DNA from: a virus
Length of the DNA: 64,000 nucleotides
Virus record (IMG/VR): IMGVR_UViG_3300042560_001826
Location: 1 to 64,000 of that record
Direction: 5' to 3' (one strand)
The position numbers were made by a program, and so were the translations under genes. The notes under the pieces are model-generated. The model did no database searches. It had not been told where the DNA came from and saw only the letters and a list, made by a program, of their open reading frames with translations. Positions 22,333 to 30,800 of the stretch are shown one piece after another (position 1 is the stretch's first letter; every line of letters begins with the position of its first letter).

Positions 22333-23657
22333 TGGCTAATAAAATAAGAATTAAGCGCAGGGCTACCGGCAGTGCTGGAGCACCAACAAGCTTAGAGAAT
22401 GCAGAATTAGCATTTAACGAAGTAGATGATGTTCTTTACTATGGTGAAGGAACTGGCGGTATTGATGGCACAGCCACAACAGTTATTGCCATCGGCGGTT
22501 CAGGTGCGTTCTTAACTCTTAGTGGTGATCAAACTATTACTGGTAATAAAACAGTTAATGGAAATACGACATTTAATGGGATTACAATTGTACCTACCCC
22601 AACTGCAAACAATCATGCAGCGACTAAGTTATATGTTGATGGCGCAATAGCCAATGTAGCTTCCTCGTTTACAGTTACTGGTGATGGTGGTACTCCACAA
22701 ACAATTACAACTGGCAGTGACACTCTTACGATTTCTGGCGGAACAGGTCTTTCGTCTGTTGCTGGCGCTACAGATACAGTCACTATTAATCTTGATAATA
22801 CAGCTGTTACAGCGGGCTCTTATGGATCTGCAAATACTGTTGCTACTTTTACGGTTGATGCGCAAGGTCGTTTGACAGCTGCTGGTAATTCTACAATCTC
22901 AATTAATGCTGGTCAAATCACCGGATTTACAGAAGACGCTCAGGATGCTGCGGCTGCATTGTTTACCAATGGAACACATAGTGGCATTGCTGCAGCATAT
23001 GATGATGCAAATTCAAAACTTAATCTTGATGTTGCAGATTTCACGATTACTCTTGGTGGAGATTTAACTGGTAGTGCTACGATTACAAATCTAGCTAATG
23101 CAACACTTAATGCAACAATTGCTGCAAACTCAGTAGCGCTTGGAACTGATACAACTGGAGATTATGTAGGATCGGTTGCCGCGGGAACAGGTATTGCAGT
23201 TTCTAATACTGGGGTTGAGGGCGGAACATTTACAATAACAAATAACGGTGTAACTTCTCTTACTGGAACAACAAATGAAATTGCAGTAAGCGCTTCGACC
23301 GGTTCTGTTACACTCAGCCTCCCAGCTAATGTCACAATTCCTAATAATCTTGTAGTCACCGGGGATCTCACAGTTCAGGGTAATACGACTACACTTAACA
23401 CAGCAACACTTGTTGTTGAAGATAAGAATGTTGTTCTTGCGAATGTTGCAACTCCAACAGATACAACGGCAGATGGTGCTGGTATTTCTGTTCTTGGAAC
23501 TACAGCAAAAACATTTAACTGGGTTGATTCAACTGATTCGTGGACATCTTCTGAGCATATTGATCTTGCCTCCACAAAGGTTTTCAAGATTGCTGGAGTC
23601 ACCGTATTAAGTGGAACAAATCTTGACAATGTTACTGTTGATGGTGGTACTTTCTAA
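22332..23657 (+). CDS. Tail fibre protein
   Basis: This 441-residue protein has the N-terminus MANKIRIKRRATGSAGAPTS, a common fibre start (N-terminal attachment segment, seen again at 23668). The middle contains ATKLYVDGAIANVASSF and many TLSGDQTITGNKTV-type beta repeats. Residues ~330-400 share the block LTVTGDLTVQGNTTTLNT with the fibre at 5107-7080. It ends in FKIAGVTVLSGTNLDNVTVD. It is a trimeric beta-helical fibre by style. The shared block shows module exchange between the two fibre regions of this genome. Confidence 0.75.
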   Translation: MANKIRIKRRATGSAGAPTSLENAELAFNEVDDVLYYGEGTGGIDGTATTVIAIGGSGAFLTLSGDQTITGNKTVNGNTTFNGITIVPTPTANNHAATKLYVDGAIANVASSFTVTGDGGTPQTITTGSDTLTISGGTGLSSVAGATDTVTINLDNTAVTAGSYGSANTVATFTVDAQGRLTAAGNSTISINAGQITGFTEDAQDAAAALFTNGTHSGIAAAYDDANSKLNLDVADFTITLGGDLTGSATITNLANATLNATIAANSVALGTDTTGDYVGSVAAGTGIAVSNTGVEGGTFTITNNGVTSLTGTTNEIAVSASTGSVTLSLPANVTIPNNLVVTGDLTVQGNTTTLNTATLVVEDKNVVLANVATPTDTTADGAGISVLGTTAKTFNWVDSTDSWTSSEHIDLASTKVFKIAGVTVLSGTNLDNVTVDGGTF

Positions 23658-23667
23658 GGAGCCCTAA

Positions 23668-23889
23668 ATGGCTAATGTTGTAAAAATAAAAAGATCTGGA
23701 ACTCCGACAGCGGCTCCGACGAGTTTAGAATATGGCGAACTGGCTATTAACTATGCAGACGGTTTAATCTTTTATAAAGATTCAAGTAATACGATTGTCT
23801 CATTTGATGTCTCTAGTTCTTTTGCTATTACAACATTACAAAGTGATGTAAGTGATCTTGAGGTTTCTGTAGCAATGCAGGCGTTCTAA
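23668..23889 (+). CDS. Short fibre attachment-type protein
   Basis: This 73-residue protein has ribosome site AAGGAGCC. MANVVKIKRSGTPTAAPTSL, EYGELAINYADGLIFYKDSS repeats the N-terminal attachment domain of the fibre at 22332 on its own, followed by a short helical end with a hydrophobic tail (VSVAMQAF) like those of the DFPN connectors. Its stop codon lies inside an 8-bp hairpin. It is probably a truncated fibre or connector. Confidence 0.65.
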   Translation: MANVVKIKRSGTPTAAPTSLEYGELAINYADGLIFYKDSSNTIVSFDVSSSFAITTLQSDVSDLEVSVAMQAF

Positions 23890-23916
23890 CTCTTAGAACG
23901 GTAATTCTGGTACAAT
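23882..23916 (+). promoter_or_regulatory. Hairpin plus extended -10 promoter before connector genes
   Basis: CGTTCTAA (23882-23889) pairs perfectly with TTAGAACG (23893-23900), loop CTC, and covers the stop codon of the fibre gene. Just downstream, TGGTACAAT (23908-23916) is an extended -10. The ATG of the next gene is at 23925, 8 bases after the box, with no ribosome site. This looks like a boundary element: end of the fibre unit and start of a leaderless connector transcript. Confidence 0.5.
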
Positions 23917-23924
23917 TGAATATT

Positions 23925-24851
23925 ATGGATGATGTCAAAATTAACACAAGCAAAACACTTACGCTGACACTTCCGAGCGACCCTGCAAGCAATGTTGTTT
24001 CTGTAAGCCTATATCATGAATTTGGTTCATTAGTTTCTGGTCCAACAAATGCAACAAGAACAGGTACCGGAGTTTATACGATCACATATGGTCAGCAAGC
24101 ATCTGGTATTTATATCTTAAATAGCGCTGGTCGTCACAGGGCTGATTTTACATACACAATTTCTGGAACGAGCTATACGCAATCTCAGTATATTAATGTT
24201 TATACGCCGTATGCAAATATTGATATATTCTTTGAGGATCACCCAGAATTAGAAGATGATTACTATGATCAGTTCAATAATATGGAAAAGAAAGTCCGTA
24301 ATATAATTAATACTTTCTGTGGTCAATCATTTGATTACTATCCAAATAAATTTCTTATTCTTCCGGGCACTGACAAAAAGACAATGCATCTGCCATTTCC
24401 AATTACAACATTAAGAAAAGTAACTGTTAATCTTGGAGATGAGGATGAGGAAGTTTTGCATGATTCAACAGATGCAACTCTTAATAACATTGAGAAAACA
24501 AGAGAGCCTCACAAATTCCAAAGCTCATACTACATCCAGTTTAGGAAGTCTTATTTAGATAAGACACAAACTAAGATTTATGAATCTAAATTTAGCGAAG
24601 AAGATGATTTTAAAATTGAAGGAGATTTTGGTTGGCAATTTGTTCCAAACAATATTGAGCAAGCCGCAGATCTGCTTTTGGTAGATATGATGACCGATGA
24701 CTCAGAATTGCGCAGGCACGGTGTTGTTTCGGTTGATATGGATACAATCAGCTACACAACTAAGTCCTCCTTTTATGAATCTACAGGCAATATTGATGCA
24801 GATGTTCTGCTTATGGACTACACACTATTTGTAATGGATTATGTGGTTTAA
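23925..24851 (+). CDS. Head-tail connector (adaptor) protein with N-terminal Ig-like domain
   Basis: This is 308 residues from ATG 23925; the upstream TTG 23916 overlaps the -10 box. Residues ~1-100 are an Ig-like beta domain (KTLTLTLPSDPASNVVSVSL). Residues ~105-300 look like the adaptor that binds below the portal: a helical beginning (DDYYDQFNNMEKKVRNIINT), LPFPITTLRKVTVNLG, and the motif GDFGWQFVPNNIEQAADLLL, VDMMTDD. This GxFGW..VP..I.QA.LLL pattern is characteristic of gp6/gp15-type connectors. It is followed by the stopper and terminator genes. Assignment by motif and order. Confidence 0.75.
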   Translation: MDDVKINTSKTLTLTLPSDPASNVVSVSLYHEFGSLVSGPTNATRTGTGVYTITYGQQASGIYILNSAGRHRADFTYTISGTSYTQSQYINVYTPYANIDIFFEDHPELEDDYYDQFNNMEKKVRNIINTFCGQSFDYYPNKFLILPGTDKKTMHLPFPITTLRKVTVNLGDEDEEVLHDSTDATLNNIEKTREPHKFQSSYYIQFRKSYLDKTQTKIYESKFSEEDDFKIEGDFGWQFVPNNIEQAADLLLVDMMTDDSELRRHGVVSVDMDTISYTTKSSFYESTGNIDADVLLMDYTLFVMDYVV

Positions 24852-25226
24852 ATGTCTAATGGAATTTTTCTTAAACTTCCTCACAAGATGGATATTTATA
24901 CCAAAACAATTACAACCAGTGTTGCTGGTCAGAGGACAGTTACCTATACAAAGTCGGCAACTGTAAAAACATTCTTTCAGCCTATTTCATCTGAAAGAAG
25001 GGTTAGTCCCTATACAGATAATATTGATGAATATCAATTTTATGTTTCTTACCGCGATGCTCAAAATATTACATATGATAATAGAATTCAAAACATTGTA
25101 GATCGATATGGCAATGTTGTATACAGCGGTCCAATTGAAATTGTAAATATTGTTAAACAGCCAGGTTTTAATGGTAAAATTAGACATATACAATTAGTCG
25201 GTAGAGTGGTGGTAGAAAATGCTTAG
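24852..25226 (+). CDS. Head closure (stopper) protein
   Basis: This 124-residue protein starts directly after the connector stop. HKMDIYTKTITTSVAGQRTV, TYTKSATVKTFFQPISSERR and the closing RHIQLVGRVV strand fit the small beta-barrel head-tail joining/stopper family (SPP1 gp16-like). It plugs the portal until the tail attaches. Its order, after the connector and before the gp10-like and terminator proteins, agrees. It overlaps the next gene by 8 bases. Confidence 0.7.
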   Translation: MSNGIFLKLPHKMDIYTKTITTSVAGQRTVTYTKSATVKTFFQPISSERRVSPYTDNIDEYQFYVSYRDAQNITYDNRIQNIVDRYGNVVYSGPIEIVNIVKQPGFNGKIRHIQLVGRVVVENA

Positions 25227-25770
25227 TATGAGAATTAATAAAAGCGCAGCCTTAGAATTAGATATCGCTGCTGTCTATGCAGAAACTCTTCCAAATAGAA
25301 TTGCTGCTGCTCGCTCTGCCGCTATGCAAAAAGCAAAACAGGAAGCTAAGATAAGATTACCTCAACTTGGTAGACCTGCAAAATATATTGTTGTTTCGGT
25401 TGAAGGCTTCGGTCCAATTGGTGCAACGATTAAGGCATCACCACAAAAATCTTATAGAACCGGTAAACATGGATATGATAGAGGAATGGGTGCGTCTATA
25501 TTCTTAACAGGAAGAAGGGCTGGTAAAATTATTTTTTCTCAATCAAAGTCATTCATGAAGATAAGACCAGAAAGCGTTAATAAAGGATACCCGCCATATT
25601 TGGTAAAAGTTCGCATGGGTGCAGTTAGATCTCATAAAGACGAGGTTAAGAGGATGCTCAAAGAAATTACTTTGAGAAATCTTAGAAGGGGTCTTAACCT
25701 CCAAGGTTTTGGTCCAAGAGGTGGAGTCGCAAGACCTACCCTTGATGCTCCAGCGCAGATTGTAGGATAA
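25219..25770 (+). CDS. Neck / tail-completion protein (HK97 gp10-like)
   Basis: A 183-residue basic protein. An N-terminal helix (AAARSAAMQKAKQEAKIRLP) and the region KSYRTGKHGYDRGMGASIFL, with a helical end (VKRMLKEITLRNLRRGL), fit the HK97-gp10-like family. Those proteins sit between the stopper and terminator genes and complete the neck. A second in-frame ATG lies at 25228. Call rests mainly on gene order and basic helical ends. Confidence 0.55.
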   Translation: MLSMRINKSAALELDIAAVYAETLPNRIAAARSAAMQKAKQEAKIRLPQLGRPAKYIVVSVEGFGPIGATIKASPQKSYRTGKHGYDRGMGASIFLTGRRAGKIIFSQSKSFMKIRPESVNKGYPPYLVKVRMGAVRSHKDEVKRMLKEITLRNLRRGLNLQGFGPRGGVARPTLDAPAQIVG

Positions 25771-25773
25771 TTT

Positions 25774-26187
25774 ATGCCAATTAGCGTATACGACATTAAT
25801 CAGTATTTAAAAAACGATACAAGCCTTGCTAACATCGCTGGCAAGACAATGAGTTTCTTCCCAGCTCATGGTTATGGAAATGAAGCGGCCCCATTTGTTG
25901 TCTATTTTTATTACCCCTTCATTCCATCCGTAGAGGCTTATTGGAACAGGTATGATGCTGTTAAATATTCTATTTATGATAGTGATGTTGATAGGCTTTT
26001 TCAAATCGGGGAGAGAATTATTGAGCTTCTAGGCATAGCTGATCAGATTCAAGGCAATGTCCCAAGTTCTAATGTGAGGGTTCTATCAACTTATTTGGCA
26101 TCTTCTAACTTTATAGAGCCTCTTGAAAAAGAAGGTTGGTACCAAATGGACCTTGATTTTTCCATATATTCCGTAAGCGCTTCCTAA
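25774..26187 (+). CDS. Tail terminator protein
   Basis: This 137-residue protein has the pattern of a tail terminator (SPP1 gp17 / lambda gpU type): an N-terminal helix (VYDINQYLKNDTSLANIAGK), AAPFVVYFYYPFIPSVEAYW, DAVKYSIYDSDVDRLFQIGE, then RIIELLG, and a closing strand (GWYQMDLDFSIYSV). It would cap the tail tube and set the junction to the neck. It lies directly before a short gap with a promoter and the tail-tube gene. Confidence 0.7.
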   Translation: MPISVYDINQYLKNDTSLANIAGKTMSFFPAHGYGNEAAPFVVYFYYPFIPSVEAYWNRYDAVKYSIYDSDVDRLFQIGERIIELLGIADQIQGNVPSSNVRVLSTYLASSNFIEPLEKEGWYQMDLDFSIYSVSAS

Positions 26188-26191
26188 AGTG

Positions 26192-26200
26192 TGGTATCAT
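26192..26200 (+). promoter_or_regulatory. Extended -10 promoter TGGTATCAT
   Basis: TGG-TATCAT (-10 at 26195-26200) lies 8 bases before ATG 26209, with no ribosome site in between. It fits a leaderless transcript feeding the tail-tube region. Confidence 0.5.
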
Positions 26201-26208
26201 AAAAGTAT

Positions 26209-26403
26209 ATGGAGTATACTGTTATTACCTATATAGGAAAGACTTCAGGATATGTTGTCAATATAGGCAAAAAGATTTATGAATTTGAGTGGCAAAAAGG
26301 TCGAGGAATCGGTCGTCGCTCTGATGAAGTAAACCCTGAACATGCAAAAACAATTTCAAAATGGCGTGACAGGAAGGGCAAAAAAATATTTGTCCTAGAA
26401 TAA
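26209..26403 (+). CDS. Small protein of unknown function
   Basis: This 64-residue basic protein reads MEYTVITYIGKTSGYVVNIG, KKIYEFEWQKGRGIGRRSDE, then HAKTISKWRDRKGKKIFVLE. Two N-terminal strands and a basic C-terminus resemble small beta-barrel head-tail or tail-tube-associated proteins. I do not recognise the family. Its start is fixed by the nearby -10 box and by the absence of any other ATG. It precedes the tail-tube gene by 20 bases. Confidence 0.6.
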   Translation: MEYTVITYIGKTSGYVVNIGKKIYEFEWQKGRGIGRRSDEVNPEHAKTISKWRDRKGKKIFVLE

Positions 26404-26423
26404 AAATATAGGAGGAAATACTT

Positions 26424-27002
26424 ATGGCAGTTTCAGTTTCTAACATTGTCGTGGGTGAGGCAACAGTCAAGACTGGCGTTTCTAACACAGCAATGACAAA
26501 CGCTGACTTTGACAGCCTCACAGATGTGGGTGCAACAAATGGCGGTGTTGAGATTTCGTGGGAGCCTGACATGGTTGACATTGAGATCGACCAGTACGGC
26601 GATGCAGCTAAGGTTATTCAGTCCAAAGTTAAAGTGATGGTTAAGACCACGCTTGCTGAGGCAACATTGAACAACCTTGCTACAGCATGGAGTTACGACA
26701 ACGTTACAGGTGGCGCAGATGTTAAGAGCAACAATGATGGTGCAAACACCAAGACATTGCTGTTCGGTACACAGTCGGTTTATCCGTTTGAGTACGCTTT
26801 GCAAATCACCGGTAATGCCCCCGGTTCAACAGCATCGGTAACAAAGACACGCAAGTTTAATACAAAGCGAGCAGTGTCGTTCACATCTTCAATGCTTTCA
26901 ATGAAGCGCGCTGAAGCCTCAATGTTTGAAGTTTCGTTCCGCATTCTTCCAGTTACGGAAGATGCTGGTTACGAGTACGGCAAGATCATTGACCAAGTGT
27001 GA
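26424..27002 (+). CDS. Major tail protein (tail tube)
   Basis: This 192-residue protein has a strong ribosome site (AGGAGGAAATACTT). The pattern includes NIVVGEATVKTGVSNTAMTN, GGVEISWEPDMVDIEIDQYG, DAAKVIQSKVKVMVKTTLAE and a final strand region with MFEVSFRILPV; the ...G.. .GGVE......I.VDQ.G pattern is typical of tube proteins of siphoviruses. Like the capsid gene it uses more GC-ending codons, consistent with high expression. It is followed by a strong terminator and then the tail chaperone genes, the usual arrangement for limiting chaperone levels. Confidence 0.85.
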   Translation: MAVSVSNIVVGEATVKTGVSNTAMTNADFDSLTDVGATNGGVEISWEPDMVDIEIDQYGDAAKVIQSKVKVMVKTTLAEATLNNLATAWSYDNVTGGADVKSNNDGANTKTLLFGTQSVYPFEYALQITGNAPGSTASVTKTRKFNTKRAVSFTSSMLSMKRAEASMFEVSFRILPVTEDAGYEYGKIIDQV

Positions 27003-27003
27003 T

Positions 27004-27023
27004 TTAAAGATAAAAATCTTTAA
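27004..27023 (+). terminator. Small AT-rich hairpin after tail-tube gene
   Basis: TTAAAGAT (27004-27011) pairs perfectly with ATCTTTAA (27016-27023), loop AAAA. It lies directly behind the tail-tube stop and before the stronger GC terminator. It may help protect the mRNA 3' end. Confidence 0.4.
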
Positions 27024-27028
27024 TTGAT

Positions 27029-27075
27029 AAATCCCGGCGGGATCAGTATGGTATACTGAAAACGCCGGGATTTTT
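27029..27075 (+). terminator. Rho-independent terminator after tail-tube gene
   Basis: AAATCCCGGCG (27029-27039) pairs perfectly with CGCCGGGATTT (27063-27073), ending in TTTTT (27071-27075). The loop contains its own 7-bp hairpin, TCAGTAT (27043-27049) and ATACTGA (27053-27059). This is a strong terminator for the tail-tube transcript. Confidence 0.85.
27049..27057 (+). promoter_or_regulatory. Extended -10 box inside the terminator loop
   Basis: TGG-TATACT (-10 at 27052-27057) is in the loop of the terminator. A transcript starting ~7 bases downstream would lack the left arm and could not form the terminator. It would run into the chaperone gene at 27110 (ribosome site AGGAGAT). Confidence 0.45.
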
Positions 27076-27109
27076 CATCCCCAATAACACATAGGAGATA
27101 AATTAAAAT

Positions 27110-27424
27110 ATGGCAACAAATGACGATCTGTTCAATGGTAAGGAAATCCTTTTTGCTGATGGCAAGAAGCGAGTAGTTAAGCCGTTAACAATCAAGAACC
27201 TTCGTGAGTTTATGAAGGTTGCAAATGGAATGAAACAGAATGCTGAAGAGGGTGGAATGACGGATGAGGATATTGATAAGATGGTCACTGCAGCCTCTAT
27301 TGCCCTTAAGAAGGCAGATCCCGAGTTGGCAGCAAATAGAGATGCTCTTGAAGAAGTTCTTGACCTCGCAACTTTTGCGCAAGTCATGGCTGCTGCGATG
27401 GGGAATAACGACCCAAACTTGTAA
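27110..27424 (+). CDS. Tail assembly chaperone, short form (gpG-like)
   Basis: This 104-residue helical protein has ribosome site TAGGAGATAAATT. KKRVVKPLTIKNLREFMKVA is the usual start of siphovirus tail chaperones; ALEEVLDLATFAQVMAAAMG follows. It stops at TAA 27422-27424, four codons after the slippery heptamer begins. It works with the frameshifted long form to load the tape measure for tail-tube assembly. Position between tube and tape measure is diagnostic. Confidence 0.85.
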   Translation: MATNDDLFNGKEILFADGKKRVVKPLTIKNLREFMKVANGMKQNAEEGGMTDEDIDKMVTAASIALKKADPELAANRDALEEVLDLATFAQVMAAAMGNNDPNL

Positions 27425-27780
27425 ATGGGGAAGGTGATGAGCTAGGTGAAGATCTAGCTTGGGAAGAATTACCTCTCCTCAAATATGAATCAGAAGTCTT
27501 TGTTCGGGTTGGCGCTTGGATAAGCCTAGAGCAATTAGAAGAATCTCTTATACTACGTGAATTGTTTATATTGCATCGTGCATGTAGTCATGAATTTATG
27601 CAAAACCTCAAGGCGTTAGCCTATTCGCAGGGTGCAGAAGATGTTGACTTTGAGGAAGATTGGTATGATGCACCAGTTACAACAAAAGATGAGAGAGTTA
27701 TGCGAATGCATGATCTTCCTAGCTTTGCAGCAAGTGGTCTATCCTTAGGATACGAGTCAGCATCTCAACAAAATCAATGA
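27110..27780 (+). CDS. Tail assembly chaperone, long form by -1 frameshift (gpGT-like)
   Basis: The heptamer C-CCA-AAC (27412-27418) is in the zero frame, directly before the gpG stop, and the -1 frame is open from 27409 to the TGA at 27778-27780. A shift there continues as LVNGEGDELGEDLAWEELPL and gives about 223 residues. The extension has the usual features of gpT domains: RELFILHRACSHEFMQNLKA, EEDWYDAP, and an acidic start. A small stem (AGCTAG 27440-27445 with CTAGCT 27454-27459) lies 21 bases after the slip site and could stimulate the shift. The -1 product has no good start of its own. Confidence 0.85.
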
Positions 27781-27828
27781 TTTTATTGCTTTTTTTGATA
27801 TCAAGTGTAATAATTATGTTGGTGAATT

Positions 27829-30800
27829 ATGTCTGATGTCGATATTATAATACAAGTACACACACAGGGTGTGCAGCAGATCGGCAATCTAAGCGCCTCT
27901 CTTAGAAATCTTACAGCTACATTACGCGGCATTAATGTGCCGATGTCTAAACTTGATGCTCAGACAAGGGCTGTCCATAAGGCTCTTGGTATTACATCTC
28001 GTGGTGTAGATCAACATGCTAAATCAATTAAGGGGTTAATACAAAATCAAAAAGTTCTTGGAATTGAGCAAAAAAGAATTGTAACTGATTTAAATGCATT
28101 AAGAACTGCATATGTATTAGCCGGTAAAGAAACAACAGAATTAGGGCGTTCAATTGGAGTTACTACAAGAGAATTGCAGGCATTCTCTAAAACATTTAGA
28201 GGCATGCGATTAAGGGCAATTGGATCAGATTTTGCAAATATTTCTTTAAGAATGTCCAAGCTTGGTAAGGATGCTCAATTCGTTGGTAGAAGCTTACTTA
28301 TTAACCTGACATTACCATTGGCGGCGTTTGCTAGAACTGGGTTGCAAACATTCAAAGAAGTTGATACTCAGTTAACAAGATTAACAAAGGTTATGGAAGA
28401 TGTCGCCCCAACCTTAGATATTGCAGCTCAAAAAATTACAGGTCTCAAAGATGCAAAATTTGGAGACTTAATAAAACCACAAGATATTCAGAATGCCAGA
28501 TTGTTTGTTAAAAACTTTAATGATTTAAATACAGCATTAACGCAAATGTCATTGCAGTTTGGTGTTGCTAAGCAAATGGTTGTATCTATTGGTGCAGATT
28601 TTGCGGAATTAGGTGTTACATCTCAAGATAATATTGAAAATCTTACCAAGATGACACTGCAGTTAGAAAAACTTGGCACAATGGATATTAAAGGTGCTCA
28701 AGATCTTACTCAGGCTTTATATTTCCAATCAAAGAGAGCTCTTGAGGCAAATGGAGCTTTTGATTCACTAACAACAGCAAGAGAAAGAGAATCTAGAGCT
28801 CTTGAAGCAGCAAGAGCGCAAATGCTTTTATTCAATGCAATTGAAAATGCAACCGCATTGACATTAAGAGACCTTGGCGATGCATTGCCGGAAGTCGGTT
28901 CAATGGCAACCAGCTTTGGTATATCAATGACAGAAGCAGCAGCATTGCTTGCTCCGATGAAAGCCGCCGGTCTTGATATTGGCGCATCTTCAAACTCAAT
29001 TAAGGTTTCGCTTCAAAGATTATTAGCTCCAACTAAACAAAATTCTGACATGATTAATAAACTTGCCAAAGAGTACGGAGTTCTTGGTGATGCTCAAAAT
29101 GACTTTACTCTTTCTACGAAAACTGGTCTTATTGGTTTAGATGCTACAGTTAAAATGTTTAGAGCAATTTTGAAATCAAAAGCTGGACCAGAAGGTGCTC
29201 TTAGATTGATGTCTGATTTGTTTGAAAAGCGTCAAGGTCCAAGAATGTATCTAGCAATTGAACAGCTTGATTTATTCAATAGAGAGCTTGAAAAAACTGC
29301 GAGCTTCCTGGGCAAAGTTCCGCCAGCTGGAGCCTCAGCAGAAATTCAATTAGCACAAGTGGCAGACAACGCGGCAAAAAGTTTTGTTAATTTTAATTCA
29401 ACAATCGTTCCAAAAACAATAAGATCATTTAAAGATATTGGAAATGTTGCAAGAATAGCAACAGCAACTGCTGGTCAAAAAATTGAAATTGAACCCGGTA
29501 AAGAGCTAATTATTCAGCCTCAAGATATTAAGAATGCTCAAGCTATGAGAAAAGCAGTTGGAGATTTTGTCGTTAAGAAAAAACAGGCTGAGGGCATAGA
29601 TATTATTTCAGAAGTTAAAACAGAGACCGGCAGAGCATTAATGATTCAACTTGCTGGTGGTGCAAATGCTGCAGTATTAGCCCAGGCTGAATTGGATAGA
29701 TCTCTTTTAACAACATCAGCAAGTATTGAAAAAATTAAAAATGCATTTAAATTGTTTGCAGCGGATCTAATTTCTCGCCTTGCTCCAGCAATTGAGGCTA
29801 TTTCTGAAAAAGTTGTTAAAATGTATGAAACGTGGATGTCTCCACAATTTGAAGAAACAAGAAAAAAAATTCTTGATTTAATAATTGCAGTCGGTAGCTT
29901 TTTAGGTAGCTTAGGTCCAGTAATTCTTGCAATGGGTACATTCCAAGCAGTTGTTGGCAAGGTTGGTCTTGGATTAGCAAGATTCTTTCCAAAATTAAAA
30001 AATCTTGATGGTGGTTTTGTTGGGCTAGGAAGAAGTGCTGAGCTTGCTACAACATCTATAAACAATTTTTACGAAAAATATATTAAAGGGGTTAAAGCTG
30101 CTACTAATCAAGCGAATATAGCAGCCCCATCAATATCAGCACTTGTTTCTGGTCAAATTTCTAAAGGGAAACAATTAATATCTACAGAAACTGCTCTTGG
30201 AACAATTAAAGCAAGAAGCTCTGCAATACAGGCGGCAAGAAACTTTGGTATTACTGATATTGCAAGTGGACCAAGTGCAATTCAGCAAAAAAATGTTATA
30301 TCAAAATATTTACAATCCAGACCAACAGCGACAAGATTGCCTAAATTAGCTACTCAGGCAGCATTTTATGGAATACCAGCATCATTTTATGATGGCGGTA
30401 TTTTAAGACCAGAAATTGAAAGTGCTTTTAGTACATATCAAGGGTTATCTCCATCTCAAAGATCAAGTATAATAAGCACTAGTAAAGCAAAAAATTTAGC
30501 AAAGAAACAAATTCAAGCAGTGCAGGCTTTTCAAACAGTCCAGCCAATTTTTGCGGCAAAAGGTGTTGGTATTTCTCAGCAAATATCTGATACTGGTCAA
30601 GTTGGAGCAATGCGTTATGCATTCCGAGATAGAGAAATTACTACAAAACAAGCAAGAGGGATTGCTCGTGGCGGTATGCGTGGAGTTGTTTCTCGTATTG
30701 GAATTGGTGCAGATGTCGCTAGAGCAGGAATTGGGGATGGGGTAGCAAGGGCAAGAGGTGTAATGGCAACAGTAAGAACTGCTGCCGCCGCTGCTCCATC

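Noticed and set aside
27562-27780. A separate 72-residue gene starting in the chaperone region
   Set aside because: It is the C-terminal part of the -1 frameshift product; the frame is open from 27409 and joins at the slippery heptamer.
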